A DNA stretch of 17,175 nt from JAJPXI01 sp045595705 (GCA_045595705.1 JAZOBA010000043.1:1-17175); one strand, 5' to 3'. Positions 1 through 7,300 are shown, numbered from the stretch's first letter. Numbers and translations: made by a program. The notes: generated by a model from the letters alone, not told the origin.

Positions 1-2
1 AG

Positions 3-1601
3 TCCAAGGCCCACTGCCGTTTGTGCGTGGTCGAGATCAAGGGCTCCAAGAACCTGCAGACCTCCTGCACCACTCCGGTGCGCGAGGGCATGGAGGTCTT
101 TACCGACACCAAGAAGGTGTACGACGCGCAGGTGGGTATTCTGGAGCTGATGCTGGCCGACCACAAGCAGAACTGTCAGGCCGGCGCCCGAAACGGCAAC
201 TGCGAGCTGCAGGCCCTGTGCCGCCGCTTCAACCTGCTGCGGCCCGAGCTGCCCGACATATCCTCCAACGAGCCCCTGCGGGTGGACAACCCCTCCATCG
301 TCAAGGACCCCTCCAAGTGCGTCAAGTGCGGCCGCTGCGTCAAGGCCTGCGAGGAGCTGCACGGCCTGAACTGTCTGACCCCCTCCTACCGCGGCGCCCG
401 CTATAAAATCAGCACCGCCTTCGACCTGCCCATGTGGGAGACCGACTGCGTCCTGTGCGGCCAGTGCTCGCTGGTGTGCCCCGTGGGCGCCATCGTGGAA
501 AAGGACGACACCCAGGGCGTGTGGCGCGCCATTCAGGACCCCAGCAAGCACGTCATCGTGCAGGTGGCCCCCGCCGTGCGTGTGGCGCTGGGCGACGAAT
601 TCGGCATGGCCCCGGGTGAACTGGTCACCGGCAAGATGGTCACCGCCCTGCAGATGATTGGCTTCAACAAGGTCTTTGACACCAACTTTGCCGCCGACCT
701 GACCATTCTGGAGGAGGGCTCCGAGCTGCTGGAGCGCATCGAAAAGGGCGGCAAGCTGCCCCTGATCACCTCCTGCTCCCCCGGCTGGGTCAACTACGTG
801 GAAAAGCACCACCCCGAGCTGTTTGACAACCTGTCCTCCGCCAAGTCCCCCCAGCAGATGTTCGGCGCCGTGTCCAAGACCTACTACGCCGAAAAGATGG
901 GTCTGCGTGCCGAGGACATCGTGACCGTGTCGGTCATGCCCTGCACCGCCAAGAAGTACGAGGCCAAGCGTGACGAGATGGGCCGGGACGGCTACCGCGA
1001 CGTGGACCACGTGCTGACCACCCGCGAGATCGCCAAGCTGATCCGCTACAAGGGCGTGGATATGAGAAATCTGCCCGAGGGCGAGTATGACTCCCCTCTG
1101 GGTGTTGCCACCGGCGCCGGCGCCATCTTCGGCGTCACCGGCGGCGTCATGGAGGCCGCCCTGCGCACCGCCTACGAGGTGTACACCGGCAAGACTCTGC
1201 CCAAGCTGGAATTCACCGAAGTGCGTGGCTTTGAGGGCATCAAGGAGGCCACCATCGATTTGGACGGCACCAGCGTCAAGGTGGCCGTGGCCCACACCCT
1301 GAAGAATGCCGAAAAGGTGCTCTCCCACGCCGAGGATTATGTGTTTATCGAGGTCATGGCCTGTCCCGGCGGCTGCATCGGCGGCGGCGGACAGCCCATC
1401 GGCACCAACAACGCCGTGCGCAAAAAGCGCATCGAGGCCCTGTACGAGCTGGACAAGAACCTGCCCCTGCGCAAGAGCCACGAAAACCCCGAGGTGCTGG
1501 CCCTGTACAACGACTATCTGGGCCGCCCCCTGTCGGCCAAGGCCCACGAACTGCTGCACACCCACTATTCCAGAAAATCCACCATCTCCAAAGCGGAGTA
1601 A
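3..1601 (+). CDS. hydA: [FeFe] hydrogenase, HydA/HndD-type catalytic subunit (5' partial)
   Basis: This is the catalytic subunit of an [FeFe] hydrogenase, which reversibly reduces protons to H2 in the cytoplasm; relatives with these accessory domains often sit in NAD(P)H/ferredoxin-linked complexes. The frame is open from base 3 and the true start lies upstream. Visible in order: the end of a plant-type [2Fe-2S] domain (Cys codons at 15, 24, 66), a NuoG-like His-Cys cluster region (His codon 162, Cys 174 and 201), and two CxxCxxCxxxC [4Fe-4S] motifs (CVKCGRCVKAC and CVLCGQCSLVC). The H-cluster domain follows with TSCSPGW (771-791), MPCTAKKYE (from 936) and EVMACPGGCIGGGGQP (from 1350), then the small-subunit-like tail (RKSHENPEVLALYNDYLG). 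Two departures from the textbook pattern: Gly replaces the second Cys of the His-Cys cluster, and Ser replaces the second Cys of TSCCPGW. The family is certain. Whether the partners are HydB/HydC or HndA-C cannot be seen because the upstream region is outside the window. Confidence 0.95.
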   Translation, partial: SKAHCRLCVVEIKGSKNLQTSCTTPVREGMEVFTDTKKVYDAQVGILELMLADHKQNCQAGARNGNCELQALCRRFNLLRPELPDISSNEPLRVDNPSIVKDPSKCVKCGRCVKACEELHGLNCLTPSYRGARYKISTAFDLPMWETDCVLCGQCSLVCPVGAIVEKDDTQGVWRAIQDPSKHVIVQVAPAVRVALGDEFGMAPGELVTGKMVTALQMIGFNKVFDTNFAADLTILEEGSELLERIEKGGKLPLITSCSPGWVNYVEKHHPELFDNLSSAKSPQQMFGAVSKTYYAEKMGLRAEDIVTVSVMPCTAKKYEAKRDEMGRDGYRDVDHVLTTREIAKLIRYKGVDMRNLPEGEYDSPLGVATGAGAIFGVTGGVMEAALRTAYEVYTGKTLPKLEFTEVRGFEGIKEATIDLDGTSVKVAVAHTLKNAEKVLSHAEDYVFIEVMACPGGCIGGGGQPIGTNNAVRKKRIEALYELDKNLPLRKSHENPEVLALYNDYLGRPLSAKAHELLHTHYSRKSTISKAE

Positions 1602-1615
1602 CAGAAGTAACAACC

Positions 1616-1650
1616 AAGCGGACGGTGCAAAGGCACCGTCCGCTTTTGTC
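1616..1650 (+). terminator. Rho-independent terminator of the hydrogenase gene
   Basis: A perfect 13-bp stem (1616-1628 with 1633-1645) encloses an AAAG tetraloop and runs into TTTTGTCTT. It starts 15 bases after the hydrogenase stop codon. The left arm begins with only two A residues, so termination of the converging spmB transcript here is less certain. Confidence 0.9.
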
Positions 1651-1668
1651 TTGTAAAACGGCAACGCT

Positions 1669-2187
1669 TCAGAAAAACAGCCGCACCGCGGCGGCGGCCG
1701 CAACAAACCCCGCCACATCGCCGCACAGTGCCGCCGGGATGGCATGGCGGCTCCTGGTCACCTTGGCGGCGGCAAAGTAGACGGCAACGGTGTAAAAGGT
1801 GGTCTCGGTGGAGCCCAGCATGACGGCCGCCGTGCGGCCCACCGTCGAATCGGGGCCGTAGGTCCCGATGAGTTCGGCCCCCACCCCCAGCGCCGCGCTG
1901 CCGCTGATGGGCCGAATGAGCAGCAGCGCCACCGTCTCGGGCGGAATTCCCACGGCGTTCAGCACCGGAGCAAGCCATTGGGCGGCCAGTTCCAGAAACC
2001 CCGAAGCGCGCAGCATATACACCGCCGTCAGCAGGGCCACAAGGGCCGGAGCGATGCGCACCATGGTGGACAGGCCCTGCCCGGCACCGCAAACCAGACC
2101 GTCATACACATCCACCCGCCGCAGGCAGCCGTACACCGCCACAAAGGCGATGATGGCAGGGATGAGAAGTTCCGTCACGGTTTCCAC
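1669..2187 (-). CDS. spmB: Spore maturation protein B
   Basis: This is a 172-residue membrane protein of the nucleoside-recognition/Gate family. SpmA and SpmB are needed for full dehydration of the spore core in Bacillus; the transported species is unknown. The sequence is almost entirely hydrophobic helices, with family-typical stretches such as LRRVDVYDGL, RIAPALVALL, RPISGSAALG and STETTFYTVAVYF. The GTG start chosen at 2187 overlaps the end of spmA by 13 bases, but a GGGGAGGG sequence lies only about 2 bases upstream of it. A second in-frame GTG at 2178 would give the usual 4-base GTGA overlap with the spmA stop and a spacing of about 11 bases, so the start may be three codons later. Family length is about 175 residues. 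The assignment is strengthened by the adjacent spmA. Confidence 0.9.
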   Translation of the reverse strand: METVTELLIPAIIAFVAVYGCLRRVDVYDGLVCGAGQGLSTMVRIAPALVALLTAVYMLRASGFLELAAQWLAPVLNAVGIPPETVALLLIRPISGSAALGVGAELIGTYGPDSTVGRTAAVMLGSTETTFYTVAVYFAAAKVTRSRHAIPAALCGDVAGFVAAAAAVRLFF

Positions 2188-2753
2188 ACCCTCCCCAACA
2201 GTTTTGCAGCGGTCAGTCCGACAATCAGCGCAACCGCGCTGGCAAACCAGACGGCCGGCAGAATATCAAAGGGTGTTTCACACCCGGCGGCGGCACGGAC
2301 GGCGGCCACCGTGGTGGGAATCAGCTGGATGGAAGCCGTGTTGCACACTACCAGCAGACAAAGGCTGTCGCTTGCCATGCCGGGGGTGCGCGCGGCCATA
2401 CGTCGGGCGGCCTCCATGCCCGGCGGCGTGGCGGCATTGCCCAACCCCAGCAGATTGGCCGACACGTTGGCGGCTACAGCGTCCATGACGGCCCGGTCCC
2501 CGGCAAAGTCGGGGTACAGCCAACCAAGCACAGGCTTCAAAAGCCGGGCCAGTCCGGCGGTCAGTCCGCTGCGGCTCATGACCTCCATGATGCCGCTCCA
2601 CAGGCACATGACCCCCAGCATGGACAGGCAAAGCTCCACCGCCGCGGCCGCCCCCTCCATGGCGGCGGCTGCCACAGCGTCCGTCCTCCCCGTGGCAAGC
2701 GCGCACACCAGCGAACCGACTACCATCCCCGCCCAGATGCGTCCCATGGACAT
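2175..2753 (-). CDS. spmA: Spore maturation protein A
   Basis: This is a 192-residue hydrophobic protein, the partner of SpmB, acting in the membrane during sporulation (core dehydration and heat resistance in Bacillus). Strong family signatures are NVSANLLGLGNAATPPGMEA in the middle and CNTASIQLIPTTVAAVRAA towards the end. The ATG at 2753 is preceded on the minus strand by AGGGGGG at a 6-base spacing; an ATG two codons further in is less well placed. Its end overlaps spmB, so the two are translationally coupled. I searched the 227-base divergent gap towards abrB for a sporulation sigma-factor promoter and could not settle on one. Presence of the pair indicates the lineage sporulates or recently did. 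Confidence 0.93.
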   Translation of the reverse strand: MSMGRIWAGMVVGSLVCALATGRTDAVAAAAMEGAAAAVELCLSMLGVMCLWSGIMEVMSRSGLTAGLARLLKPVLGWLYPDFAGDRAVMDAVAANVSANLLGLGNAATPPGMEAARRMAARTPGMASDSLCLLVVCNTASIQLIPTTVAAVRAAAGCETPFDILPAVWFASAVALIVGLTAAKLLGRVWKP

Positions 2754-2887
2754 GGATATCCCCCCTGACCAAATCAGATTCCGTTGTCCATTTTACGAAA
2801 AAATTCACCCCGGTATGTCCTTGCCGACCCGCTTCCTGCTATTTCCCGGAAAGATTTCCAATTTTTTATTAAAATGGCAAATTTTTT

Positions 2888-2917
2888 GTTGACAAAGTAT
2901 TACGGTTTGTTTATACT
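2888..2917 (+). promoter_or_regulatory. Sigma-A promoter of the abrB-like gene, with a possible Spo0A box
   Basis: TTGACA (2889-2894) and TATACT (2912-2917) are separated by exactly 17 bases. An A/T-rich tract lies immediately upstream (about 2857-2888), which could be an UP element or an AbrB self-binding site. The minus strand of 2888-2896 reads TTTGTCAAC, matching 8 of 9 positions of the Spo0A box TTTGTCRAA and covering the -35. Much of that match comes for free from a consensus -35, so the box is only suggestive. Confidence 0.8.
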
Positions 2918-2980
2918 GTACCCGTTGTTCATTGTCCCTGCCCCCAGGGATACAAATAGAAATGAAGGAAGGTACCAAGT

Positions 2981-3226
2981 ATGAAAGCAACCGGTATCGT
3001 ACGGAAAGTAGATGAGCTGGGGCGCATTGTTCTGCCCATCGAGCTGCGCCGTACCATGGGCATCGCCGAGCGCGACGCTCTGGAAATTTACGTGGACGGC
3101 AACTCCATTGTGCTGAAGAAGTATCAGTCTGCCTGCATTTTCTGCGACAATGCCCATGACGTGGTCAATTTCAAGGGCAAAAACGTCTGCGCACGCTGCC
3201 TGAAGGAACTGGGCGAAACGGTCTGA
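2981..3226 (+). CDS. abrB: AbrB/SpoVT-family transition-state regulator
   Basis: This 81-residue DNA-binding protein has an N-terminal swapped-hairpin AbrB domain (about residues 3-47: ATGIVRKVDELGRIVLPIEL onwards), the hallmark of AbrB, Abh and SpoVT. These proteins repress or tune post-exponential and sporulation genes. The C-terminal part is unlike Bacillus AbrB. It carries two CxxC pairs (Cys52/Cys55 and Cys70/Cys73) that could bind a metal, a feature I associate with clostridial members. The ATG at 2981 follows AGGAAGG at an 8-base spacing. It is a single-gene unit with its own sigma-A promoter and terminator. It converges on rsmI-trmN6, as I recall abrB does in B. subtilis, and lies divergent to spmAB. 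AbrB is the most likely name; a SpoVT-like role is possible. Confidence 0.9.
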   Translation: MKATGIVRKVDELGRIVLPIELRRTMGIAERDALEIYVDGNSIVLKKYQSACIFCDNAHDVVNFKGKNVCARCLKELGETV

Positions 3227-3244
3227 ACACGTACATCATCTCAT

Positions 3245-3285
3245 AAAAAGGGCACCTGAGGGAGTCTCAGGTGCCCTTTTTATAA
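3245..3285 (+). terminator. Rho-independent terminator after abrB
   Basis: A perfect 16-bp stem (3245-3260 with 3266-3281) with the loop GGAGT, A-rich on the left and T-rich on the right. It starts 18 bases after the abrB stop. Its symmetry means it could act in both directions. Confidence 0.92.
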
Positions 3286-3394
3286 TCATTTATCAGAATT
3301 ATACAGTCAGTATTTAACGTCTCTCCCATTTTTTCCCATAAAAGGAAATTCGTAAAGCACCTGACTATTTTATTTCCTACTTGAACCGAAAAAA

Positions 3395-3517
3395 CACAAC
3401 CTGTCATTCTGAGGATTTGGAAAATCCGAAGAATCTTCAAAAAAGGCCTCAAAAGAGGCCGTTTTTGTTTCAAGATTCTTCGCTTCGCTCAGGATGACAC
3501 GTTAACTTAATGACATT
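3395..3517. repeat. Long-form palindromic intergenic repeat (TGTCATTCTGAG family)
   Basis: Core 3402-3499 runs from TGTCATTCTGAGG to CTCAGGATGACA with largely complementary arms. The centre is a hairpin, GGCCTC-AAAA-GAGGCC, followed by GTTTTTG on the plus strand and by a T-run on the minus strand, so it resembles a bidirectional terminator. The flanking CACAACC and GTTAACTTAATGACATT are shared with the 9439-9734 copy, so the unit is longer than the core; the left outer end found at 9439 is absent here. It occupies the convergent gap between abrB and rsmI (3227-3544). Apart from the abrB terminator, the rest of that 318-base gap (3286-3394 and 3518-3544) is A/T-rich with nothing recognisable. 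Confidence 0.85.
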
Positions 3518-3544
3518 TTGTGCCCCCTTGACTATTTTTTTATA

Positions 3545-4387
3545 TCACCATTCGACGGCTTTGCCCAGCGCCAGATCGTACAGCTTGTTTTTGGGCAGAC
3601 CCAGCTCGTCGGCGGCCTGTTTTGCTGCCTGCTTCAGGGACAGGCCCTCACCGCGCAGCTGCTCCATGCGCTCCATGGCCAGCTGGGGGGAGATCTCCTC
3701 CTCCTGCACGGGAGCGCACCCCTCCAGAATCAGAACAAACTCGCCCTTGGGCTCCACTTCCCTGTAATGGGCCACGGCCTGCGACACTGTGGTGCGCAGG
3801 ATCTCCTCGTGGAGCTTGGTCAGCTCCCGGCACAGGGCGATGCGGCGCGTGCCGCCGAAGGTCTTTTCCAGATCCTCCAGCGTGTCCCGCAGCTTGTGGG
3901 GCGCCTCGTAGAAAATCATGGTGCGCAGTTCGGCACGCAGGGAGTCCAGATGGGCGCGGCGGTTCTTTTTGTTGACCGGGAGAAACCCCTCAAAGGTGAA
4001 GCGCCCTGTGGGCAGACCGCTGGCAGCCAGCGCCGTAATGGCGGCGCAGGGGCCGGGAACCGAAATGACATCCACCCCCTGCGCGGCGCAAAGGGCCACC
4101 AGTTCCTCGCCGGGGTCGCTGACAGCCGGGGTTCCGGCGTCGGTGACCAGCGCGCAGTTCTCACCGTTCAGAATGCGGCCCAGCACGGCAGGACCCGCCG
4201 TTTCGGTGTTGTGGCGGTGGTAGGACACCAGCGGCTTGCGGATGTCCAGATGGTTGAGCAGTTTCAGCGACACCCGGGTGTCCTCGGCGGCGATAAAGTC
4301 CACTTCGGACAGGATCTCGGCCTGCCGGCGGGAAATATCGCCCAGGTTTCCGATGGGCGTGGGTACCAGATATAAAATTCCTGCCAT
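3545..4387 (-). CDS. rsmI: 16S rRNA (cytidine1402-2'-O)-methyltransferase
   Basis: RsmI (YraL/YabC) 2'-O-methylates C1402 in the decoding centre of 16S rRNA using S-adenosylmethionine. The 280 residues match the usual length and carry the tetrapyrrole-methylase-fold signatures: LVPTPIGNLGDIS (residues 8-19), AAEDTR (34-38 region), VTDAGTPAVSDPG (81-93), VPGPCAAITAL (110-120), FEGFLP (132-137) and YEAPHK (160-165). The start is set at the ATG at 4387, which has GGAGG at a 7-base spacing and puts the first motif at the normal distance. The open frame continues 37 codons further upstream to 4498, but that extension is translated from a palindromic repeat and is not credible. It is the last gene of the minus-strand cluster that begins at 7300. 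Confidence 0.96.
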   Translation of the reverse strand: MAGILYLVPTPIGNLGDISRRQAEILSEVDFIAAEDTRVSLKLLNHLDIRKPLVSYHRHNTETAGPAVLGRILNGENCALVTDAGTPAVSDPGEELVALCAAQGVDVISVPGPCAAITALAASGLPTGRFTFEGFLPVNKKNRRAHLDSLRAELRTMIFYEAPHKLRDTLEDLEKTFGGTRRIALCRELTKLHEEILRTTVSQAVAHYREVEPKGEFVLILEGCAPVQEEEISPQLAMERMEQLRGEGLSLKQAAKQAADELGLPKNKLYDLALGKAVEW

Positions 4388-4407
4388 AAGAATACCTCCA
4401 CAGGAGT

Positions 4408-4474
4408 TGTCATTCTGAGCGCAGCGAAGAATCTTTTTCGCAGATTCTTCGTCGCTTTGCGACTCAGAATGACA
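4408..4474. repeat. Short-form palindromic repeat between trmN6 and rsmI
   Basis: A 67-bp inverted repeat from TGTCATTCTGAGCGCAGCG to GACTCAGAATGACA, with AAGAATCT/AGATTCTT near the centre and no GGCCTC hairpin. It sits inside a probable operon, 20 bases upstream of the rsmI start, so it would be transcribed as a hairpin in the mRNA just ahead of the rsmI ribosome site. Confidence 0.88.
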
Positions 4475-4502
4475 TGGGGTATGGGTGGATGGCACCACCC
4501 GT

Positions 4503-5141
4503 TTAACGCAAATCTACCGGCAAAACCGACAGTCCCGGCTTGCCTTCCTTGTACGCCTCGATGAGCACGGCGGAGGGCGGCTTACCCACCGCCTGAATGA
4601 ACTGCAGGCGCCTGGGTTCAAACATGTGCTCCCGCAGGGCGCAGAACAGGTCGGCCAGCCGCTCGGGCCGGTGGACCATGGCGAAGCGCCCCCCATTGCG
4701 CACCAGCCACTTGGCGGCGGCGCACAGGTCGGTCAGAGTGCAGGTCTCCTCCATGCGCTCCGAGCCGCCGGAATACCCCGACCCCACCGAAAAATAGGGC
4801 GGATTGGACACGGCCAAATCAAAACTGCCGGCGGGAAACAGTTCCCGGACGGTACGCAAATCGGCGTGGCGCACATCGGCGCTGAGACCGTTGGCGGCAA
4901 AATTCTCATTGGCCAGTTCCACTGCTTGGGCGCTGATGTCCAGAGCGGTCAGCCGAATGTCCCGCTCCCGGGCAAACAGGTACAGTCCCAGTACACCGCC
5001 GCCGCAGCCCAAATCGCAGACAGTTTCCCCGTGGCGCACCTGAACAAAGTTGCCCAGAGCCTGGGAATCGCTGCCCAGAGGGAATACCCCCTCTTGCTGA
5101 CGCATGGTGAAGGGGCCGATAAACTCTCTGTCGGTACGCAT
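4503..5141 (-). CDS. trmN6: TrmN6/YfiC-like N6-adenine methyltransferase
   Basis: This is a 212-residue Rossmann-fold methyltransferase of the YabB/YfiC family, whose E. coli member makes m6A37 in tRNA1(Val). Visible elements: motif I DLGCGGGVLGL from Asp43 (SAM binding), the acidic motif II end ALD at Asp68, and motif IV NPPY at residues 113-116, diagnostic of amino-group methylation of adenine. The N-terminus (GPFTMRQQEGVFPLGSDS) resembles the start of other YabB proteins. The ATG at 5141 lies one base beyond the pepV stop (TGATATG). No strong ribosome site is seen, so translation is probably coupled to pepV. In B. subtilis yabB sits close to rsmI and abrB, the same neighbourhood as here. 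The tRNA position modified is inferred from the family. Confidence 0.87.
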   Translation of the reverse strand: MRTDREFIGPFTMRQQEGVFPLGSDSQALGNFVQVRHGETVCDLGCGGGVLGLYLFARERDIRLTALDISAQAVELANENFAANGLSADVRHADLRTVRELFPAGSFDLAVSNPPYFSVGSGYSGGSERMEETCTLTDLCAAAKWLVRNGGRFAMVHRPERLADLFCALREHMFEPRRLQFIQAVGKPPSAVLIEAYKEGKPGLSVLPVDLR

Positions 5142-5142
5142 A

Positions 5143-6549
5143 TCAGGCGCAGACTTCTACAATGACCTGTGCAAATATCTTGGCCGCCGTCATGAGGTGC
5201 GCCACGGGGATGCGCTCATCGGGGCCGTGGATATAGGTCTCGGTGCCCGGCATGACCGGGCCGAAGGCCACGCCGCCGGGGATTTCGTGGACGTAGGTGC
5301 CGCCGCCGATGGCCACGCACTCGCCCTTTTCGCCGGTGTACTCCTCGTAGCACCGCAGCAGGGTCTGCACAAAGGGGGAGTTGGAATCGGTGTGGTGGGC
5401 GGGGTGCATATCGCCCACGCAGGCAAAGCCGTGCTTGGCAAAGGCGCGCTCCACGCGCTGCTTGCAGTTTTCCTCGTTGGCGCAGATGGGCACACGGCTG
5501 TCAAAGCGGCCGGTCAGACCGGTCTCGTTGATTTCCAGCAGGGTAAAGGCGCAGGTCAGCGCGCCGGACAGGTCGTCACTGAGGTTGATGCCCAGCGCCT
5601 CGCCGGTGGTCTGCTTGTGGGGCAGCAGCTCCAGCAGGGCGTGAACGGCGCTCTTGCTCTCGCTTTCGGCAAGGGGCATGACGCCCACCAGTTCCAGCAG
5701 ACCGGTCAGCGCGTTGATGCTGCCTTCGGGGAAGGCGGCGTGGCCGCCCTTGCCGTGGGCGGTGATTTTGATGCGGTTGGGGCCGTCGGGCTTGACACGG
5801 AACTCACAGCCGGTGATGCGGCCGCCCAGCTGGGCCCGGGCCAGAATCTGACCCATGGGGATGCCCTCGATGACGCACTCGGCGTCGGCGGGGATGACGT
5901 TGATGCGGAAGCCGCCGCTAAAGGACACCAGACGGGGCAGCTCGGTGTTGGCCTGCCAGGTCTTGGTGAAGGTGGGCTTGTAGCCGCCCTTTTCAATGTT
6001 GATGACGGGGAAATCGGCATCGGGAGAGAAACTGCAGGGGGCAAAGCTCTCACGCTGGTAGTAATAGGCGATGTCCTCGCTTCCGCTCTCCTCGTCGGTG
6101 CCCAGAATGGCGCGGACATTCTTGGCCAGAGGGATGCCCAGTTCCTTGACGCACTGCATGGCCATGAGGGCGGCCACCATGGGGCCCTTGTCGTCGGCGG
6201 TACCGCGGCCGTAGATGCAGCCGTCCACCACAGTGGGCTCATAGGGTTCACAAACAGTCCAGCCGGTACCCTCGCCCACCACGTCCATGTGGCCCAGAAT
6301 GTGCATCTCGGTTTCCTTGTCGTTCAGGTCCACCAGACCCACGTAGCCGTCGTAGTTCCGGCCGGTCAGACCCATCTCGGCGGCCAGAGTCAGGGCCTCG
6401 TTCAGGGCCTTGTCGGGGCCCTCGCCAAAGGGCATGCCGGGCTTGGCCTCTTCCTTGACGCTCTTGATGGCGCAAAGGCGCTTGGTGCCATCGATCATCT
6501 GCTGCTCCTTGTCGGCAAACCAGCGCTCGATTTCAGCTTTGTAATTCAT
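5143..6549 (-). CDS. pepV: PepV-like dinuclear zinc dipeptidase (M20 family)
   Basis: This 468-residue cytoplasmic M20 metallopeptidase cleaves short peptides, mainly dipeptides with an unblocked N-terminus. The expected PepV active-site residues are present: His87 and the catalytic Asp89 in GHMDVV, Asp119 in GRGTADDKG, Glu153-Glu154 in TDEESGSED, Asp177 in FSPDADFP, a lid-domain His270 in GKGGHAAFPE, and a late metal-binding candidate His441 in HGPDER. Length and spacing fit PepV well, better than the shorter ArgE/DapE enzymes. The ATG at 6549 has GAGAGG at an 8-base spacing. It lies between the YheO-type regulator and trmN6 on the same strand and is tightly coupled to trmN6. Peptide salvage is the likely role. 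Confidence 0.94.
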   Translation of the reverse strand: MNYKAEIERWFADKEQQMIDGTKRLCAIKSVKEEAKPGMPFGEGPDKALNEALTLAAEMGLTGRNYDGYVGLVDLNDKETEMHILGHMDVVGEGTGWTVCEPYEPTVVDGCIYGRGTADDKGPMVAALMAMQCVKELGIPLAKNVRAILGTDEESGSEDIAYYYQRESFAPCSFSPDADFPVINIEKGGYKPTFTKTWQANTELPRLVSFSGGFRINVIPADAECVIEGIPMGQILARAQLGGRITGCEFRVKPDGPNRIKITAHGKGGHAAFPEGSINALTGLLELVGVMPLAESESKSAVHALLELLPHKQTTGEALGINLSDDLSGALTCAFTLLEINETGLTGRFDSRVPICANEENCKQRVERAFAKHGFACVGDMHPAHHTDSNSPFVQTLLRCYEEYTGEKGECVAIGGGTYVHEIPGGVAFGPVMPGTETYIHGPDERIPVAHLMTAAKIFAQVIVEVCA

Positions 6550-6581
6550 GTTGATTACCTCTCATTCCAGTATGTGATGGG

Positions 6582-6643
6582 TGTCATCCTGAGGAATGAA
6601 ATGACGAAGGATCTTAAGATTCTTCGCTGCGCTCAGAATGACA
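6582..6643. repeat. Short-form palindromic repeat between the YheO-type gene and pepV
   Basis: A 62-bp inverted repeat from TGTCATCCTGAGGAATG to GCGCTCAGAATGACA, with GATCTTAAGATTCTTCG in the middle. It starts 32 bases upstream of pepV and ends 9 bases past the regulator's stop. In the operon mRNA it would form a hairpin at the gene junction. Confidence 0.88.
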
Positions 6644-6652
6644 GGTGATTGT

Positions 6653-7300
6653 TTATTCCTCGTCGGTCTCGCCGGGCATGGCTCCGGCCAGCTCGCCTAT
6701 ATATTTATAAACGGTGTAGCGGGACACCTGCAGGCGCTTGGCCACGTAGGGCACCGCTTTTTTGAAGGAGAATGCGTCCTCCTGCTCCAGCAGGGCCACC
6801 ACCTTCATGCGGTCGGTCTTGGTCAGGGCGTGGACGGGCTTGCCCACGGCGGCCAGACATTCGTCAAAGACCTCGGCCAGCTGACGGGAATCTCCCTGAT
6901 ACAGCACGGCTTTCAGGTCATTCTGGGCGCTCATCAGGTCCACCAGCACCTTGTTGGCAAAGACCAGACTGGAGTAGTCAAAATTGATGCCAAGGGCCAG
7001 ATTGTAATCCTCCCCCATCAGATGGAAGGTGGAGGACTTGATCTGCCGCCCGTCGGGGGTGGCGGCGAACATGTTGACCAGGTCGGTGACCAGAGCCTCC
7101 TCGTCCAGATTGCGGGAAATGCCGTTGACATCCTGGGTGGAGCCCACAGTGCGCCCCGAAACGTGGCCGTTGTAGATGGACAGAATGGGGTGGGTGGGAA
7201 CGCTCATGTCGTGGACCAGCGTCTCGCAGGAGGCGCCAAAGGTCTCGGCAATGCCCCGGGCCGTGCGGTCGAGAAATTCAAATGCTTCTTCGCGTGTCAT
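6653..7300 (-). CDS. YheO-like PAS/HTH transcriptional regulator
   Basis: This 215-residue regulator has the YheO-type PAS-like domain at about residues 10-125 (ETFGASCETLVHDM, HPILSIYNGHVSGR, NLALGINFDYS) and a C-terminal helix-turn-helix at about 160-205, ending in VAKRLQVSRYTVYKYIGEL. Family members such as DauR control amino-acid or nucleoside catabolism genes, but most have unknown ligands. The ATG at 7300 has AAGGAAGG at a good spacing; the open frame extends 70 codons upstream through the promoter region without coding character. The gene heads a minus-strand cluster containing a dipeptidase, so control of peptide use is conceivable (inference). It is divergent from the niaR-like gene, and the two promoters overlap at palindromic sites. 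Confidence 0.9.
   Translation of the reverse strand: MTREEAFEFLDRTARGIAETFGASCETLVHDMSVPTHPILSIYNGHVSGRTVGSTQDVNGISRNLDEEALVTDLVNMFAATPDGRQIKSSTFHLMGEDYNLALGINFDYSSLVFANKVLVDLMSAQNDLKAVLYQGDSRQLAEVFDECLAAVGKPVHALTKTDRMKVVALLEQEDAFSFKKAVPYVAKRLQVSRYTVYKYIGELAGAMPGETDEE

Noticed and set aside
2754..2888. Sporulation sigma-factor promoter for spmA
   Set aside because: Several A/T-rich hexamers partly fit, but none gave a convincing -35/-10 pair at the right spacing.
3267..3473. 68-codon minus-strand frame between abrB and rsmI
   Set aside because: It is made of the abrB terminator and repeat sequence, with no convincing ribosome site and no protein-like character.
3362..3539. Direct repeat TGACTATTTT at 3362-3371 and 3530-3539 as a target duplication around the repeat at 3395-3517
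   Set aside because: The copies are 13 or more bases from either element edge and consist of A/T-rich sequence, so chance is likelier.
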